DNA of 64,000 nt, from assembly GCA_022749755.1 (NCBI GenBank), contig CM040440.1:8729269-8793268 (forward strand), written 5' to 3'. Positions 38,575 to 53,400 of this stretch are shown in pieces. The stretch's first letter is position 1. Each line of letters starts with the position of its first letter. The notes below the pieces were generated by a model. That model saw only the letters and a program-made list of their open reading frames with translations, searched no databases and was not told the DNA's origin. This DNA is from Azadirachta indica (lineage: Eukaryota; Streptophyta; Magnoliopsida; Sapindales; Meliaceae). The translations under genes were made by a program, and so were the position numbers.

Positions 38575-41500
38575 TCAACAACTCTCTGACGAGTCAACCT
38601 GGCTCCATAGCATCTCAGCATAAGCCTTCTCATCTTCCTTCTCCTTTTCGGCTTCCTTCTCGTGCACAACATAATCAGCTGCTTCTACTTCCTCTTCTTC
38701 ATCTGAGATCTCTTCCATCATTTCTTCTGTAGTTGCCGGTGCAACAAGTTTCAATTGTTGTTCCTCTGTAAGCTCGGCTAAGGCCTCCCTCATAGCTTTA
38801 GCTGTTGCTGGCCTATCTTTAGGCCCATATTTGGGAGCAGGTACAACAAATGGCAACATAACATCATCCATATTATTGCTATTGTTTCTGGTGCTACCCT
38901 TTACCTTTGTTGGGGGGAAGACAAATACTATCCCAAGTTCATAATTACATATGTGAAGCCGCAAACTTGAAGAAGAGTTAGCTTTCTCAGATCCATTTGC
39001 TTTTTTGCCAGATGGATTTGAAATGGGTCTTCCCCAGGCAGCTGCACTGAAATTATGCGACCCACAATAAATCCAACCACAAGAAGATGAATCTGTCCTA
39101 CACTGGAAGCGTCTTCGTGCCACCTGCTTAAAAGATTGTCTTTTAGTTTTCATGCACATCAAATTCTAACAGTGTTCGGTGATATAGACAACAATTTCTC
39201 AAGACCTCAGGACACAAAACAATAATGTGGAGATGAATTAACTACATAATCCCAACAGAAAGACATTTCACACAATGTACCACAACTAAATAAAATCAGA
39301 CACTTCCTTCAAAACATTATTCAGTAACGAAAATTATAATTATTTAGAAAAAGTGCAAAATCTTACCTTGACATGCATTGGATGCCCTAGTCTGTCATGG
39401 GGATGAGGAATCGCATCATGAAGAATGCCTACAGTTCGTAACCTCTGCCATGTTTTCTGTACAGAACACATAAGAATAATTAAGATCACCAGAAAGTAAT
39501 ATTTGTAAGCTGTTGACACATGACAATATTACTGTTATGGAAACCATAAGCCACACCTTTCATATAAGCTTCGTTATCCTTGATTTGCAAGTGAAAGAAA
39601 ATATAATGATTGAGTTTATTTGAGGATTACATAAACTAATATGCATACGATAAAACTCCTATAAAGTTGAAAAAGAAATTGGTATTTCATCAAATGAAAA
39701 GACAAGCAAACAAAAAACTCCACAAATCATTGTTTTCTCAATGTAATATGATAATTTTTCAAAAAAGAAAAAAAAAGGGCCCAAGGTCTTTTTCTCTAGA
39801 AATGCAGAACATAGTCAAACTATGCTTATAACTTGTCTATTATCCGCATACATTCTGAATCTGACCCCTACTATAAAAAGTCAGGATCTACATTCATATC
39901 AGCAATCTATACTTCTCATTTTTGAATGAAATAAATTAAACAATGACCATTTCATGTATTTGATATTAACAAAGGGGCTGTCAGTTCTACTCAACATAAT
40001 TTCACAGTAGGACATGACTTAGCATAGAGGCACCAAATGACAGGGAAGTGTTTGCTAGCTTTTACCTCTGAGAAGCAAAGAATGCGCTTTGAGGGCAAGA
40101 TTCCCTCACAAGCGTTCTTAACTCTTTCAATTGTGGGGAAAATGATTCTAATAGATGGACTTCTCAATTCTTGACGAGCACTCCAGCAGCCCCACTGTTG
40201 GGAACAGTAATCAAATACTGAATCCTTTAAGAAGAAATATAATATCAACTTCATGCATTTCAATCAACTCTAGAGCATTATTTTACCTCTGGATCAGACT
40301 CTTCAGAGTCAAGGAATCTCATTGATTTCTTTCCTGTGGCTGCTGCAAAGGCAGCTAGAAACTGTGCACTGATTGATGAACCAATTGACGACGAACCTTA
40401 AGAAAGAGGAGTACAATTAATAAATGTTTCCCAAAGTTCCTGTAAAAAGTTAAAAGAGCAGAAAATAGACTCACTATAAACAAAATCGGACTCTTGTAAT
40501 TCAGGCCATTTGTATTGGCCTAAAACCTTGTCAAACAAAAGCAATAACAAGGTAAGTGCAGGAGTTACTTAGAAACAAAATAATATAAATACACACATTC
40601 AGGATCACTTGTATTCACTTCCGAAATTAAGCAAAATGCACAAGCCACTATCATAAACTAAATCCAGATTGAAGATGTAAAAGGACTCCACACCAACCTT
40701 CTAAAATGTGTGCATGAGTAAAACACAAGTTAAGAAAGGTAGAAGTGTGGTTAGAAGAAGTATACTGCAACACACCATGGCAAAAAGTTTTGTAACTGAA
40801 CTGCAGAAAGCAGTAATCTTTCCACACTCTAATGCCACTTACCTCTTGCAGTCTCCAGAGTCCTCTACACCTCTGAATCGAAGCAATGAGAGAGCTTAAT
40901 GCAACAACATGTTCAGTTTGCATCTTCCTGGATATATCTGAAAACTTGGGTCCCTGCACAATGAATCAGCATTATACACTTTCAATATGCACATTCGAAA
41001 ATCTACACATACAACCATCTGATGACATGCACAAGTTGCATTCCTGAAAAATGTATTGGATGGATGGCAAAGCTACCATACCTGTGAAACATGTAGTATC
41101 AGTTGTACTTTTTTGTTGATCCCTCCTAAAGCAGCCGCAAGGACTTCCTCACGAGAAATGAATCCAGAGAATCTGAGGAATCCAATATCCCACAGCGGAG
41201 AAACCCACTTTGCAATATTTCTAGGTAGAAAGCCAAGTTGAATGCAATCTAGTGCAAGAAAGCAATATACATATGGAACAATATCAAATTTATGAAAGTA
41301 AAGTGACAAAAAGCCAATAATGTACATAGGTATCTAACTTAAGCTCAAATTTCTACCTCCATCAGATAACTCGTTAGGGTTGGGAACAAGGACCCTCACA
41401 GCATTCAAATCTGCAGGCACATTGGTGTTCCGCTTCAAAACAACCTCCAACATTTCACAAGATTTCCCAAGAAAAGCAGCTAGTTTCTTGATCTGAGCAC

Positions 41501-44500
41501 CATTTGAATCTGCTGAAGTACGAAAAAGGTGGCTCATACCAACCACGGATGCTTCAACGGAGCCAAGGAACTTTCCATGAGATGACCTTGATGCAATGTT
41601 ATCAGCCTAAAATGAGATGCAAGTGCATAGTATGAGATTCCCTTGTGCCAAGACCTTTCAACACACAAAAGGCCAAATCTTCCATGCTCATCATTATTAT
41701 TGAAATGACTCCTCAAAACAGAATGATGACAAATCATGTAAGTAGCAGTGGAATGATTAGCAAATGGTGCAAAGAAATTCAACTTAGTACAATAGCTGAG
41801 ATTAATATTCTCATAAGTATTAAGATACCAATGTCTACAAATTACCTACTCAGCCATAGATGAGCTAGAGTTTTAGAGATAATCCTTCAATCACACAACA
41901 AATAAATGAACAGGTGTGGACTGGTGTATATTTCTGTCCAATCAACATGTCAAGCAGTGAGCAGTCAACTGTCATTAATGCAAGAACATCTGCATGTAGA
42001 CACACACAACCAGTAAATGGAAAAACTCACAATTTTGAAGTTTGTGAACTCTGACAAGTTGAGATTTCTATAGGAATGAATTCCAGGTACTGAAGCAATT
42101 AAATGTCCTGTTGCGCTGCTGAAGTCATACTTTGTCAACTCAACAATCCAATGGGCCTGACTGGGTACATCAACCACAAGAGATGCCATAAAGCTTGCAA
42201 GCTGAGCAGCAAAGTCAGATCTTGAATCCTGATTAATTTCTTCAATAGGAGTTTGAACAAAAAGAGGTAAATAATCAGGTACACTTCTGCGGGGAAAATC
42301 TTGCCACCAAATAGTATTCGTCACGCCATTCCACTGGTGTAAATCATAAGAATTGATGAGTAATACAATACAAAATAAATGTAAAATTGACTTTTGAACA
42401 TTTTCATTCAACTAGATAAATGATATATAAATATTAACATAGGACAGCAAGAACACTGCAAAACATCTGAATGTGTTTGCATCAGAGAAGCTTTCCATCA
42501 GACGGAGACAACAGATCAGTGTCAACGGAAATTTCCAGCACACTGGATACAGAGCACTTGATGGTGCATGCCTATTATACAACGTAAGCAATAGAAATCA
42601 CAATTCACAAGTGCACCAAAGACACCAAATTTGAAAACAAAACTCCACGAAATTATAGTTTCAGAAGTCAAAAGCATCATTTATGCCAGAGGTCTCCATT
42701 CAAATGCAAGGACATGAGTGATTTCAGGAATTTGGGTGGGGACCCAAGACTGTATTCTTCAATTGTTTTGCTCAAAACCATGCAGATGCAGATATTATAT
42801 CAGTTGAAATGGAACCACCAAATATCAAGAGACCAAATTCCTATTGGTCTATGCATATAAATTCAAGTTCTGCATGTTTTCTGGTAAGCAGCTGCAAATA
42901 TTATACACTAAGGTCAAACTCTTTTATCATGGCACCTTATACAATGTAAATAACAAGACATTAAACCAGTGGATCACCTGTTTCGCCACTAAATTAGCAG
43001 AAGTAACAATGACACGGATAGTATCTTCTCTTTGCACCACCAATAATTTTGGATGATGGCAAGCAATGCCTTTTTTCTGGTGATTTTTGCCAAAAGCTAC
43101 AGATTCAGGGAATGGTGGAAACCTATACAAATAAATGGGCTATGTTACAAAATGTTTATTATCAACAAACTATAGCATCCAAATGCAACCTATGTCAACA
43201 ATGTAAACCATTTTCATTGCTTTGCAAATGGAGAAAAAGAAAATGTGAAGGTGTTACTTACAATACAACTAAGTTCGGGAAATCTGGAAAAGGCACAGAA
43301 GTCCTTTTCTCAGTGCTTGAACTCCAACATCTTTCCGTGTTGTGACATGCAATTGCCACAGGCAGATGACAAGGAATCTCACAGTACGACAAAAACCTAG
43401 CAACACAGCTTTCTTAGACTCAAAAAAAGAAACTAGGATTAAATTGTGCATCTAAAAGATATAATTGCACTAATTAAAACATAAAATGCTACAACTTCAG
43501 AAATCAAGGCAAAACTTAATTAACAGATTAAAGCAGCAGTATGGAGAAAGAAAGAAATAAGAAGCAGCCATGTTTTTCTCTCATTAGTCCATATATGTAG
43601 ATGCAAACAAATTTTACATTTTGAGTACTTATAATGGAAAATCATGTAATAATGTGCTAATGATTGTCAAAGCAAGGGAAGCAATGATATCAATAAAACA
43701 GGAAATCAACTTTACCATAGGATATCACTCGTAAATGTTGCAATAAATATTCGTGAAATGCTTTCTACAGGACAAAGAAGTTCTGGTAAGGAAATAACAT
43801 TGTGATTAGATGAAGTGAGGTCCATAAATTCAAGCCGGTTTAAGTAAAACTTCTTCCCAGGAGGTGAACGAGAACTGCCCCTACTTTTGCTCTTATCCAT
43901 ACTATTAAACTGAGTAGCATTCTCCCTATCCACAGTATTTAACGAGAAACGCTTGGAATTATCCTCAGCAGTGGCATTCTTATCAGGGTCTCCAACACGG
44001 TCATTGTGAAATAAATGGTCATTATGGGCACAAGAATCGACTAGGTCAGCCTCTGCTTCTAAAGCCACTATTCTTTCATCACCAAAGGTAATCAAGCCTG
44101 ATTGTACCATGCAGGTGCTTTTACCACAAGGTTTTTGTTCCTGTCCAGAAATTTTATCAACTGTATTCATCTTTAGGTCTCCAGAATCTGAAATAGCACA
44201 ATGCCGAATTCTGGACACAGGGTCATCACTATTTAGTATATTTCTACACTGACTCAAAAGATATCTTGCTCTCCCAATAAGATCATGACATTTCAATCTT
44301 GAAGAATCACAATCCTGGTTCCAAACATAATTTTCCCGTAAAGCAAAAACCCTTTTGTTCCTCCTCCCATTTGACGCATACCCTTGGGAGTGCCCTGACA
44401 AGGCCATTGTCCCACCTAACTGTGGTCCCTCTAACGCAACGTCATTGGACCTGGAAACAACCTCCTCCTTGAAAACAATCCCTAAAATCACAAACCCAAT

Positions 44501-45067
44501 TTGAATACGGAACCTACACAAACTTTCATTTCTACAAACAAGCAAAACCTCATCGCCGGCATTCAACTCTCTTACCATTCCCTTTTGAACCCTGATCCCA
44601 TTCACAAAAATCCCATTCAACGAAGCCCTAACCCTAGAAACCTCCTCCTTCTCCTCTTCCAATAATTTATCACCATAAAGTAATCTGTTTTTCCTAAATT
44701 CATTGACAACACAACTAAAATCAGGTAATAAAAATACTCCATCAAGAATATAAATTTTGCGTTCAATACTATCAAACAAAATCTGACAATGTTTCTTACT
44801 CACGTGACTGTCACTAAATACGAATTCACAATTGCGACTGTCTCGGCCGATAGTGTATGGCCGGTCCGGTTCGAGGGCGAGCAAGTCGAGCGATGAACCG
44901 GTAGTCGCTGAAGTCAGAGGGAGATGAAGATTCTGGAGGCGAAGAATTGCTGTTTTAGAGACAATTTTGGATTTTTTGCGAGGGGAAGAAATCGAAGAGG
45001 CCAAATGAATCTCTCCGGTTCTTTTATTGTTGTTACTGATATTTAAGAATAAATCCGAATTGTTCAT
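38575..45067 (-). CDS. FHA-domain tyrosyl-DNA phosphodiesterase (TDP1-beta type)
   Basis: Twelve exons: 45067-43716, 43396-43262, 43122-42978, 42333-42031, 41606-41357, 41248-41082, 40953-40843, 40526-40475, 40396-40287, 40194-40066, 39456-39367 and 39123-38575, giving 1130 residues. Residues 41-190 form an FHA phosphopeptide-binding domain (YTIGRDSRN, SHVSKKHC, NGIFVNG). An acidic/basic insert sits at about 111-148 inside the domain. The TDP1 phosphodiesterase region follows from about 450. The first active-site triad is His519, Lys521 and Asn539 (HHPKLLVV, TSANL). The second is His946, Lys948 and Asn972 (MHVK, GSHNFSAAAWG). The C-terminus is acidic and Glu-rich. Family knowledge: TDP1 cleaves 3'-DNA adducts left by trapped topoisomerase I, and plants carry a second FHA-bearing form (like At5g07400). 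All introns are GT..AG. The stop lies 269 bases from the PPR start on the same strand. Confidence 0.92.
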
Positions 45068-48000
45068 AGCTATGAATCAAAAGAATAATCAAATAAAGGA
45101 ATCTGGTAGGTCACCGGGATGATATCCCGGCGACGTTGCCGGAAGAACGACGGCGATCAATGAATTCGCACGGATAGCTTGCCTTGAAAAGGGTTTGATT
45201 TCTGCATTCAGTTTTGATTTTCCCTCCTAGTTTCCTATTTAAATATTAGCGTAAAATTGCATTGGTGGGAATACTGAAACTTTTATTTATTTTTTAATTA
45301 ATTGAGTACAATGAAATTAAATAATTTAACACTATAATTTAAATAAATAAACATACATGTAATTTATTTCTGATCAAATTTAAAATTATGGTAAATTACT
45401 CTCCTTTTACATTGTAAATAAATAAACATAAAATTTAAATTTTGTAAACATTAGAGAAAGTTTTTCTAAAAAAATATGTTTCTAAACTCATGTAACTTTT
45501 TCTTAGAAAGAATTTTTGTAGTTAATTTTTTGAAACTTATTGTTAAAAGGGTTAAAATAATCAAATATTTATTTTACTTTTAAAATTATAAAGTAGAAAA
45601 AAATTCAAAAAATAAATTGCTAAAATATAGCAAACACTTTTTTTAGTGAGTACATTCTCGTTAAAATCACATTCTAACGAAAATAGAGTTTACGTTTGAA
45701 GATTCCAAGCCCGGCCCAACACATTGAAATGCAGAAAGAGAGTTGGGGGCCCAGTAAAAGATACGAGACACAAGCAAGCTCAATTAAAATTTATTTATTT
45801 ATTATTTTATTATTAAATGATAAACTCGTTATTGGGTGGAATTCCATGGGTCCCCGCTAGCACTTTTGATTGTTATTTCTTTCCTTACTCGTTTCCAGAA
45901 CGTTAAATGGATGACAGATGTACATAATTAAAGTCCACTTGTCCTATTGATTTGACTTTGACTAATTTCAGTCTCAAAATTGTCAAATGTATCTCGCTTG
46001 ATGATGAAATAATTATATATAAGTTCTTAAATTTTAGAGAAACAATAAAAAAAAAAAACATAATTTGTATCTCTTCTTACATGTAGGTCCATTTCCTTAT
46101 TTCTATTTAGCATAGCCTTAAACAAGAAAAGGTAACATAAAATTTGTAAACCATTTACAAACCCCGTATCCCAACACCATCAACACTGTCTTTCTACTAA
46201 TTAATTGCTCTATTAATCTTTTTTCCCTATTTGTTCAATTCACCAACTTTAATTTTTATTATCAATAAAGTAGTAACTTTTATTTTTATTGTGTATAAAA
46301 TTCAATCAAAATCACGAAATTTTTTCACTGAAAAAAAGAAAAAGGAAAAACTGTATCTTTATTTATTATATATTAGTTTTATGAAAGTATATCTAAACTT
46401 GCTCGTGTTTTGTCTGGTGGTCTGAATCAAGGAGAAAAATTAATAGTGGGGCATATTTTATTTACAAACTATACATAAAAAAGAAAAAAAGAAAAGAAGG
46501 TGTATCCTATTTATTGTTTTGCCAAAAGTAAAGGGCCCATATGTTATTAGTAGTCCCCCGATCAACCAATGATGGAATGTAAAATGTTTCAACAATATTA
46601 GGGTAGCGGTTGTATGATTGGTTTCGTTTTTCACGTTTCTTACTGTTGATTCACGGGCACGGGCAGTAATTAAAAGGTAGCACCGTCTATTTTGAATGTA
46701 AAAACGTTTCAAAATTCAATTAAAGGAAACGAGGGGGTGAGTGAGAGTCCGAGAGGGAGTGGAGAATGATTGGCATTACCTTAACATTGACGTGTTGACC
46801 CACCAAGTTGAATTATTCGGTGGTCGGTCCAGAGAAAGCCAGGCCCATGTACAGCATGTAAATGTACAATACAAATAGCAAGCATACATCATTTCAAGGT
46901 ACATGTAGCTATTTGCCTGCTGCCACCTATTAACCTTTTTCTTTTTGGATAATACCAATTTCTTTTAATCAGAAATTATATTTGCAAATCTACCAAAACC
47001 CAATTCATAAATCTACTTTATAACAAGAGTTTTAATCTAATATAACGTGATGTTATCCAAAAATTAAATTTGTACTCAGTTTAGGCAAAATTGATTTCAA
47101 CAAATTTTTAAAAAAAAATTAGTCTCTAATATCTAGTTATAAAAAATTAAATATATATTCTTCAAATGAAAGGTAAAAGTATCAACCATCTTTTTTACTA
47201 TTTAACATAACTTAATTAATAATAGCAAAGAATATTAGTATTCTTTAAGATTAGTATTGTATACCCAAAATTTGTGTAAAAAATTTGCTCACGTGATATT
47301 TTCAAATACCCATATTTGAATGTTAGTTTTTAGTTTTTAGTTTACCTAAACCTGATAAGAAAAATATTCCTAATTCTCAATTGGTTAATGTTCTTCTTAA
47401 TTCTCACATGTAAATTTAAAAACTCTGGTCACCAATTACTTCGCTTGTTAGTATGTTGAAAATTTTTAGAGTATAAGATTAGGGATCTATATATAATAAA
47501 TTAAGAAACTGTATCTTTATATAAAAATACATAAAAGTTTCGAGACCCAATTCCATCAGCATTAGTATAAACCCAAAAAAAAAAAAAAAAAAAAAGTCAA
47601 GCACATCATTAATTTAATCTCCAAAGTCAACATATCTAGTCTTCTACATTTATGTACTATATACAAAATTCCATAAAAACTGCTGCCACATTCTGTTTTT
47701 CAATTTTTGTCAATACTCATAGACAATATAAAAAGTAAAATCCGCGTTTTGAATCAAAATATTGTATTTAAAGTCAATTACCCTTAATTAGAGTGGTTGG
47801 TATTTAAAGAGTAAAGAGTTTTAATTTTTTAAGTATAAAGTGGAGGTCATTTTCTCTTAACAAAAATGGTAAAAACATATTTCATTTAAGTATAAATTAT
47901 TTTATTAATGTTAAATTAAATATACTCAAAATTTTTAAATTTTAATAGATTTTTTTTAATGTAATATTAATATATTGTATGTCTAATTTATAATATTAAA

Positions 48001-50280
48001 AAAAAAGGTATATTTGAAAACTGGATTTAGATTTTACACTGTGCAATTCCTACTTAGGCTTAAGCTTGGGCATAGGCAATGTTGTAACATTAATTTTGAT
48101 CTTCATCTTCCTGGATACTTCTCTTCATTAACTCATCGGGTTTAGTATTGTCAACTTCAGCAACCCTATTACAATACACGTCAAATTTGTTCACCTAATT
48201 TTTTAAAACGTGAAGTAATCAATTCAAAGCAATATTATAAATGTTCATGGAGATTATTAATATATAAAACTAACAAGTAGTTTGTTAATTAATTAAAAAT
48301 TACTTTCAAATTGTAAATACCCTTTTCTTTTTTTAATTACAGCACATGTTAAAATTAACATGTAAAAGGATTAAAATATTTAGTATTATTTATCTTTTAA
48401 GTACGACAATTTGTGACTTGCAAAGACATTTTAAGTAAACCTTTTGTTTTGTAGATAATATTAAATATTTTTGAACAGAATCAAGTTAGTTAAAAACATT
48501 TTTTAAATTAATTATGTTTTAGATAATTAATCTTAATTGTTTAACAAGGGAAGAATTGTTTCATTTCTCCACCGCGTTTCCTCAGCCAATGAAATTAATA
48601 CCACAAATCATCTTGCGTGTGTCTATACATAGTATAAAGTATCTCCACTTCATAAGAAATTTGCCCAAAAAAAAAAAAAAATTCATGATTTATAATTCGT
48701 ACCGTCATATGAGATGAAAAATATTGAATATTAAATATTTATTATAAATCTATAAATTTTATTAAAATTTGATATTACCAACCGTTTTCATCATGTTATT
48801 TTTTTAAATATTATAAATTATATATATAATTTATCAATATTATATAAAAAATGCACCAAAATTTTTAATTAAATTTAATTTAATACTACCAAAAAATTTA
48901 TATTTGTCAAAAGTTTTGATCGAATATAGTTTGACATCATTTACAAAAATTAATATCCAATTCAAGTGAAAATCCATCTCCGTCTATTTGTAATAGAAAA
49001 ATTAACCTTCATTTTGTGCTTGAAGATTAAATTATTAATGAAGGAAGATAAACGTACCACTCCTTAATACAAAAGTGTGATTGACTTTGTCGGCATTACT
49101 TTTTGAACATTATAAAAGTATCATAATTTCAAACAAAATTTTAATATATTTCATATTTATATATAAGAGTCAATTTCTCTCAATATTTAATATATTTACA
49201 TATATATTTCAAAAAAAATACAAACAATAAAAAATATTAGGTCGTTGAACAAAGCAATAATCCATCACGTTATATGGTATGGCATTGATAGAGAAGAATC
49301 TGCGAGCGTCATGCATTGTAATATTGATAGCTTAATTTAGTGAGACATCAAAATATAAAGGATTATTCCTAGGGTATCTTTTATATTCACCCACCCATAT
49401 ATATAATAATGACGTCAAAATTAAAAAGAAAATAATAATTTTGAAATACGTATACATCAAAGATTGTAAGTATACACTATTTGGACCACTATATATACTG
49501 CTAGCCAGGCGCACAATTATTGACCAAAGCAATAACATACGTATACAAAGGTGGTGGTACCATCAAAGATTGTAAGATTTTTGTCTTTTAGAATCAAATC
49601 AAAAATCAATATATGGTTCCCAATTAGTGTTTATTAATTCAGTAGAGACTAATTTGAGGTCGATATATATATATATATATATTAATTCTTTCATATTATT
49701 AATAGTATTTATTAGGATACAATTAGATATTAGTTATGGTAGTATCAACATCCAAATTGTTTGGGTAACATTTTTTTGAGACACGACAAGTCATAATCCA
49801 TTATCCATATACATGACTGTTTGGTATTCAGCCTAACTTGCTTAAATGATTAACTTTCTCGATCGACTCTTCGGTTTCTCACGTCCCCGTCGTGAATTCC
49901 GTTTCAAATATATCTCTCTCTGCGTGCTTTAACAACAGGAAGCAAATTTGCTTACAATTATTGGATTATACCAAATTTTTATGATTATCATTCCATATCG
50001 GATTGAGGTCCCATTATATACAAATTAATAAAATAAAAAATGAATGCAGTCGATTTTGTGTTTGACGAAAAGAAAGCAGCTCGACGAAATTGAAGAGAAA
50101 ATATATTATTCATGCACGTGTAAAATCACAGAAATTTTATTATGAAACTTCTTCTGTGCTTCCAACAAAATACGACTAATTCTTTCTTTTTGTATTATTA
50201 CAAAATGATTTCTTTATTATTACGTATATGTTGATGCCTGATCAGACCATCCAATTCTTCCACTTCCATGAATCCTAGCT
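45068..50280. other. Long gene-free A+T-rich spacer
   Basis: About 5.2 kb between divergent genes (TDP1-beta leftward, RBOH rightward). It contains many A/T runs (A run at about 47575-47595, AT run at about 49665-49682) and no open frame with a recognisable domain. It probably holds both promoters and decayed repeats that I cannot classify by eye. Confidence 0.5.
50115..50120 (+). promoter_or_regulatory. G-box CACGTG upstream of RBOH gene
   Basis: A perfect CACGTG palindrome lies 346 bases before the ATG, in the sequence CATGCACGTGTAAAA. G-boxes bind bHLH and bZIP factors. It does not match the root-hair element consensus that I would expect upstream of a root-hair RBOHC gene. Confidence 0.35.
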
Positions 50281-50283
50281 AAC

Positions 50284-50301
50284 TATATATATATATATAA
50301 A
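50284..50301 (+). promoter_or_regulatory. TATA region of RBOH gene
   Basis: TATATATATATATATAA is followed by ACCCACC, about 165-180 bases before the ATG. That leaves room for a leader that includes the A-rich tract near 50360-50390. The assignment is positional. Confidence 0.45.
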
Positions 50302-50465
50302 CCCACCAAGGATAAGTTATGAACGTTGAGAGCACTACGATCTCTAGAGGAGGGAAACAAAAAAAAAAAAGAAATAAAAAATATAGATAAAAGATCTAGA
50401 AGAGTGAAAGATTTCATTCCTCTTGCAGGTTTTTAAGCTGTTTTGAGATTTTTTAGCAAACCCAG

Positions 50466-53400
50466 ATGCAGGATATGGGAACAGATGATGGAAGAGCGTC
50501 GTTTTCTGATCATCATCATCACCATTCCGATACAGAAGTTCTGGGTAGTGAGAAGATTCCGTACAGCGGTCCGTTGAGTGGGCCTCTGAACAAAAGAGTC
50601 GGGAAAAAGAGTGCGAGGTTCAACATTCCGGGAGACTCGAGCTCGTCGTCACCGCGCGATGAGTCTTACGTTGAGATCACGCTCGATGTTCGTGATGATA
50701 CCGTGGCTGTTCACAGTGTTAAAGCTGCCAACGGCACTGATCTACCGGAGGATCCAGGGATAACTTTGCTTGCTAAAGGTTTGGAGAAAAGGACTGCTTC
50801 TTTTGGTTCCTCTGTGGTGAGAAGTGCTTCTTCGAGAATCAGGCAAGTGTCTCAGGAACTCAAACGCTTGACTTCGTTTTCTAAGAAGCCGCCTGCTCGC
50901 TTTGATAGAACCAAGTCTGCGGCTGCTCAGGCTCTGAAAGGCCTCAAGTTTATCAGCAAGACTGACGGAGGAGCTGGTTGGGCTGCCGTCGAGAAGCGAT
51001 TTGAAGAGATTACCGCTTCTACTGACGGGGTTTTGCCCCGTGCGAAATTTGGAGAATGCATAGGTATACACTACGAAATGATACATACTGCCTCAAAATT
51101 TCTGATAATTTATGTTTTTGGTTTGTAGTTTTAATTTAGTTTTGAAAGAGTTTTGCGGGTTGATGATGTTGTTGCAGGAATGAACAAGGACTCGAAAGAG
51201 TTTGCTCTAGAGTTGTTTGATGCATTAACTCGAAGACACCACATTCAAGGCGATTCCATAACTGAAGATCAGCTGAGAGAGTTTTGGGATCAGATCTCTA
51301 ATCAGAGTTTCGATTCCAGGCTGCAAACTTTCTTTGACATGTAATGATTTTATTTCTCTGTCTTTAATATGTTTATTTGTCGATTTTGAGCTAAATAATT
51401 CAAATAAATCTTGTGATAAAATTGCAGGGTTGATAAAGATGCAGATGGCAGAATCACAGAGGATGAAGTGCGGGAGGTATGTTATGTGGGAACTTGAATT
51501 GAAAGCACTGTTAAAATTAATAATAATTATGGTAGATTCATTAACCCATATGTTGACTTTGATATATCCGTTTTAGTTTTTAAGTTGTTCATTAAATTCT
51601 TCTCTCGTTTGGAGGCATCAAACCATGTGCTTGTAAGGAATTCCTTTTACTCAAGTACTTAAAATTAATCCATATACATGTGCAGATTATCAGCCTCAGT
51701 GCTTCTGCAAACAAACTCTCAAATATCCAGAAGCAAGCAGAGGAATATGCTGCTTTGATCATGGAAGAACTGGATCCTGACCATCTTGGATACATCATGG
51801 TAAATAATTAGCGCATAAAAAATAAATAAATTGATGAACAAATCTCATTTTGGTCAATTGATGTTGACCATGATATTGTTGGAAATTCAGATAGACAGTC
51901 TGGAAATGCTTCTGTTGCAAGCACCGAACCAATCTGTGAAAGGTGGAGAGAGTCGAAATCTGAGCCAAATGTTAAGCCAAAAGCTGAAGCCTACACAAAT
52001 TGACAACCCAATAATTAGAGTATACGATGACGCCAAGTACTTCTTCTTCGATAACTGGCAAAGAGTTTGGGTAATGGCGCTCTGGATTGGAGTAATGGCA
52101 GGATTGTTTACATGGAAATATATTCAGTACCGAAATAGAGCTGCATATGATGTAATGGGACCTTGTGTATGCATGGCTAAAGGTGCTGCAGAGACTTTGA
52201 AATTCAACATGGCTCTAATTTTGCTACCAGTCTGTCGAAACACCATCACTTGGCTCAGGAACAAGACCAAACTGGGTGCTGCTGTACCATTTGATGATAA
52301 CCTCAATTTCCACAAGGTAATTGATCTTAAAAATGGTAAAAAAAAAAAAAAGAAAGAAAACCCAAAAAATCAAAATCTGAAACTGATGAGTGTATACTCT
52401 TTGATTCAGGTGATTGCAGTGGGAATTTCAATTGGGGTTGGAATACATGCTCTTGCTCACTTAACATGTGATTTTCCTCGGCTTCTTAATGCAAGTGAAG
52501 ACAAGTATGAGCCAATGGAGCAATATTTCGGGGAACAACCCAAGAGCTACTGGCATTTTGTGAAGTCAGTGGAAGGAGTAACGGGGATTGTAATGGTGGT
52601 TTTGATGGCTATAGCCTTCACACTTGCAACTCCATGGTTTAGAAGAAACAGGCTGAATCTGCCAAAATTCCTGAAGAAACTCACTGGGTTCAATGCATTT
52701 TGGTATTCCCATCACCTGTTCATCATCGTTTACACTCTGCTCATTGTGCATGGATATTACCTTTACCTCACTCACAAATGGTACAAGAAAACGGTAAGTT
52801 CATTAACCACCCCTTCTTTCCTTGATCTCTTTTTGTTGATTTTTCTGAAGCCTGACAAAATCCTGTTAACTCTGTCAGACATGGATGTACCTGGCAATTC
52901 CTGTTTGTCTATATGCGACTGAAAGATTGATAAGAGCTCTCAGGTCCAGCATTAAGCCTGTGAATATACAGAAGGTACAAAATTGTAATTATCTGGGAAG
53001 GAAATATTTTTTATTATGGAAACGGATCTGATTATTTTGCTTGATGATGCAGGTAGCAGTTTATCCGGGAAATGTGCTGGCACTTCACATGTCAAAGCCT
53101 CATGGTTTCAGATACAAGAGTGGGCAATACATGTTTGTCAATTGTGCAGCTGTTTCTCCATTTGAATGGTAATTAATTAAACAGGATTCAGGAATAATAG
53201 CCTTTTGGTTTTACTTATTCTGCATGCTTTAATTTTATTTAATTGCTAATTCACATAAGTCAACATATACATACGTACAGGCATCCATTTTCTATAACTT
53301 CTGCACCAGGAGATGACTACCTCAGTGTTCACATTAGAACTCTCGGGGACTGGACTCGACAACTCAGAACTGTTTTCTCTGAGGTTTGTTTTAACTTGGT

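Noticed and set aside
46231..46958. Short open frames in the TDP1-beta/RBOH spacer
   Set aside because: All are under 85 codons, with biased composition, no domain and no splice partners.
50110..50125. Root-hair element (RHE) upstream of the RBOHC-like gene
   Set aside because: The G-box core is present but the spacing and flanking bases do not match the RHE consensus on either strand.
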